Of a stretch of DNA of 5,767 bases, positions 5,689 to 5,767 are shown one piece after another. The notes below the pieces were generated by a model, which saw nothing but the letters and a program-made list of their open reading frames with translations, ran no database searches and was not told the DNA's origin. Made by a program: the position numbers and the translations under genes. This DNA comes from an uncultured Collinsella sp. (GTDB lineage: Bacteria; Actinomycetota; Coriobacteriia; Coriobacteriales; Coriobacteriaceae): NCBI GenBank assembly GCA_900549275.1, contig URNU01000102.1, forward strand, positions 1 through 5,767, in the 5' to 3' direction. Positions within the stretch are counted from its first letter, which is position 1, and each line of letters opens with the position of its first letter.

Positions 5689-5716
5689 GTTACGCGGTTT
5701 GGTAAAACCGCGTAAC
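5689..5716 (-). other. Perfect 12-bp hairpin abutting the regulator stop codon
   Basis: GTTACGCGGTTT (5689-5700) and AAACCGCGTAAC (5705-5716) pair perfectly around a 4-nt loop. On the minus strand it begins at the base right after the TAA of the edge regulator. No U-tract follows, so it does not match a standard intrinsic terminator. It may protect the 3' end of that mRNA, act with the next structured element, or be a protein-binding dyad. Confidence 0.6.
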
Positions 5717-5767
5717 TTACATGACCATAACGTAGCGCGATCCCACGTAGTACTGCTTACCCATCAG
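5717..5767 (-). CDS. C-terminal fragment of a second GntR/UTRA regulator
   Basis: The last 16 codons and stop of a minus-strand gene that continues past the right edge. They read LMGKQYYVGSRYVMVM, closely matching the end of the complete GntR protein in this window (LLLGRQKIVGSRYVFDI). The G-[KR]-Q-x-x-VGSRYV signature is typical of UTRA domain ends. Together with the agreement in frame, this makes a paralogous UTRA regulator likely, though nothing of its DNA-binding part or its target is visible. It is followed directly by a 12-bp hairpin and then by the repeat-rich spacer before recQ. Confidence 0.68.
   Translation of the reverse strand: MMGKQYYVGSRYVMVM

Overview
The window looks like a piece of chromosome from a high-GC Gram-positive gut actinobacterium of the Coriobacteriia, most likely Collinsella or a close relative. 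This rests on the strong G/C preference at third codon positions, the gene families present and the style of the GGGGAC-type intergenic repeats. The genus is inferred by eye and was not tested by a search.

Layout from left to right. Positions 1-62 (minus) hold the first 20 codons of metA (homoserine O-acyltransferase). Across a 210-bp divergent spacer lies a lactate/2-hydroxyisocaproate dehydrogenase family gene (273-1250, plus), closed by a strong intrinsic terminator (1294-1335). Converging on it from the right is a minus-strand set read in the order recQ (5235-3256), a GntR/UTRA repressor (3253-2498, only 2 bp after recQ) and frlB (2353-1385), a fructosamine-6-phosphate deglycase of the SIS family. 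At the right edge (5717-5767, minus) is the last 16 codons of a second GntR/UTRA regulator.

frlB has its own good promoter (TTCACG, 17 bp, TATAAA) in the gap after the regulator gene. Two copies of a 20-bp site, each made of two head-to-tail 10-bp units, flank this promoter 62 bp apart, about six helical turns. The likely scheme is that the GntR protein represses frlB and is released by a sugar-phosphate ligand. FrlB would split phosphorylated Amadori compounds from heated food into glucose 6-phosphate and the free amine. The kinase and transporter expected for this pathway are not in the window. Glucose 6-phosphate would enter glycolysis, whose 2-keto-acid end products suit the dehydrogenase next door, but nothing shows the two genes are co-regulated.

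The stretch 5236-5716 has no credible gene. It carries the recQ promoter and then, from 5361 onward, a dense series of non-coding repeats: an inverted repeat with DnaA-box-like arms, a GGGGACGTT quasi-palindrome, a 27-bp tandem direct repeat, a 15-bp perfect inverted repeat enclosing three smaller hairpins and flanked by CAGCG direct repeats (MITE-like), and a perfect 12-bp hairpin touching the stop codon of the edge regulator. This is the least explained part of the window.
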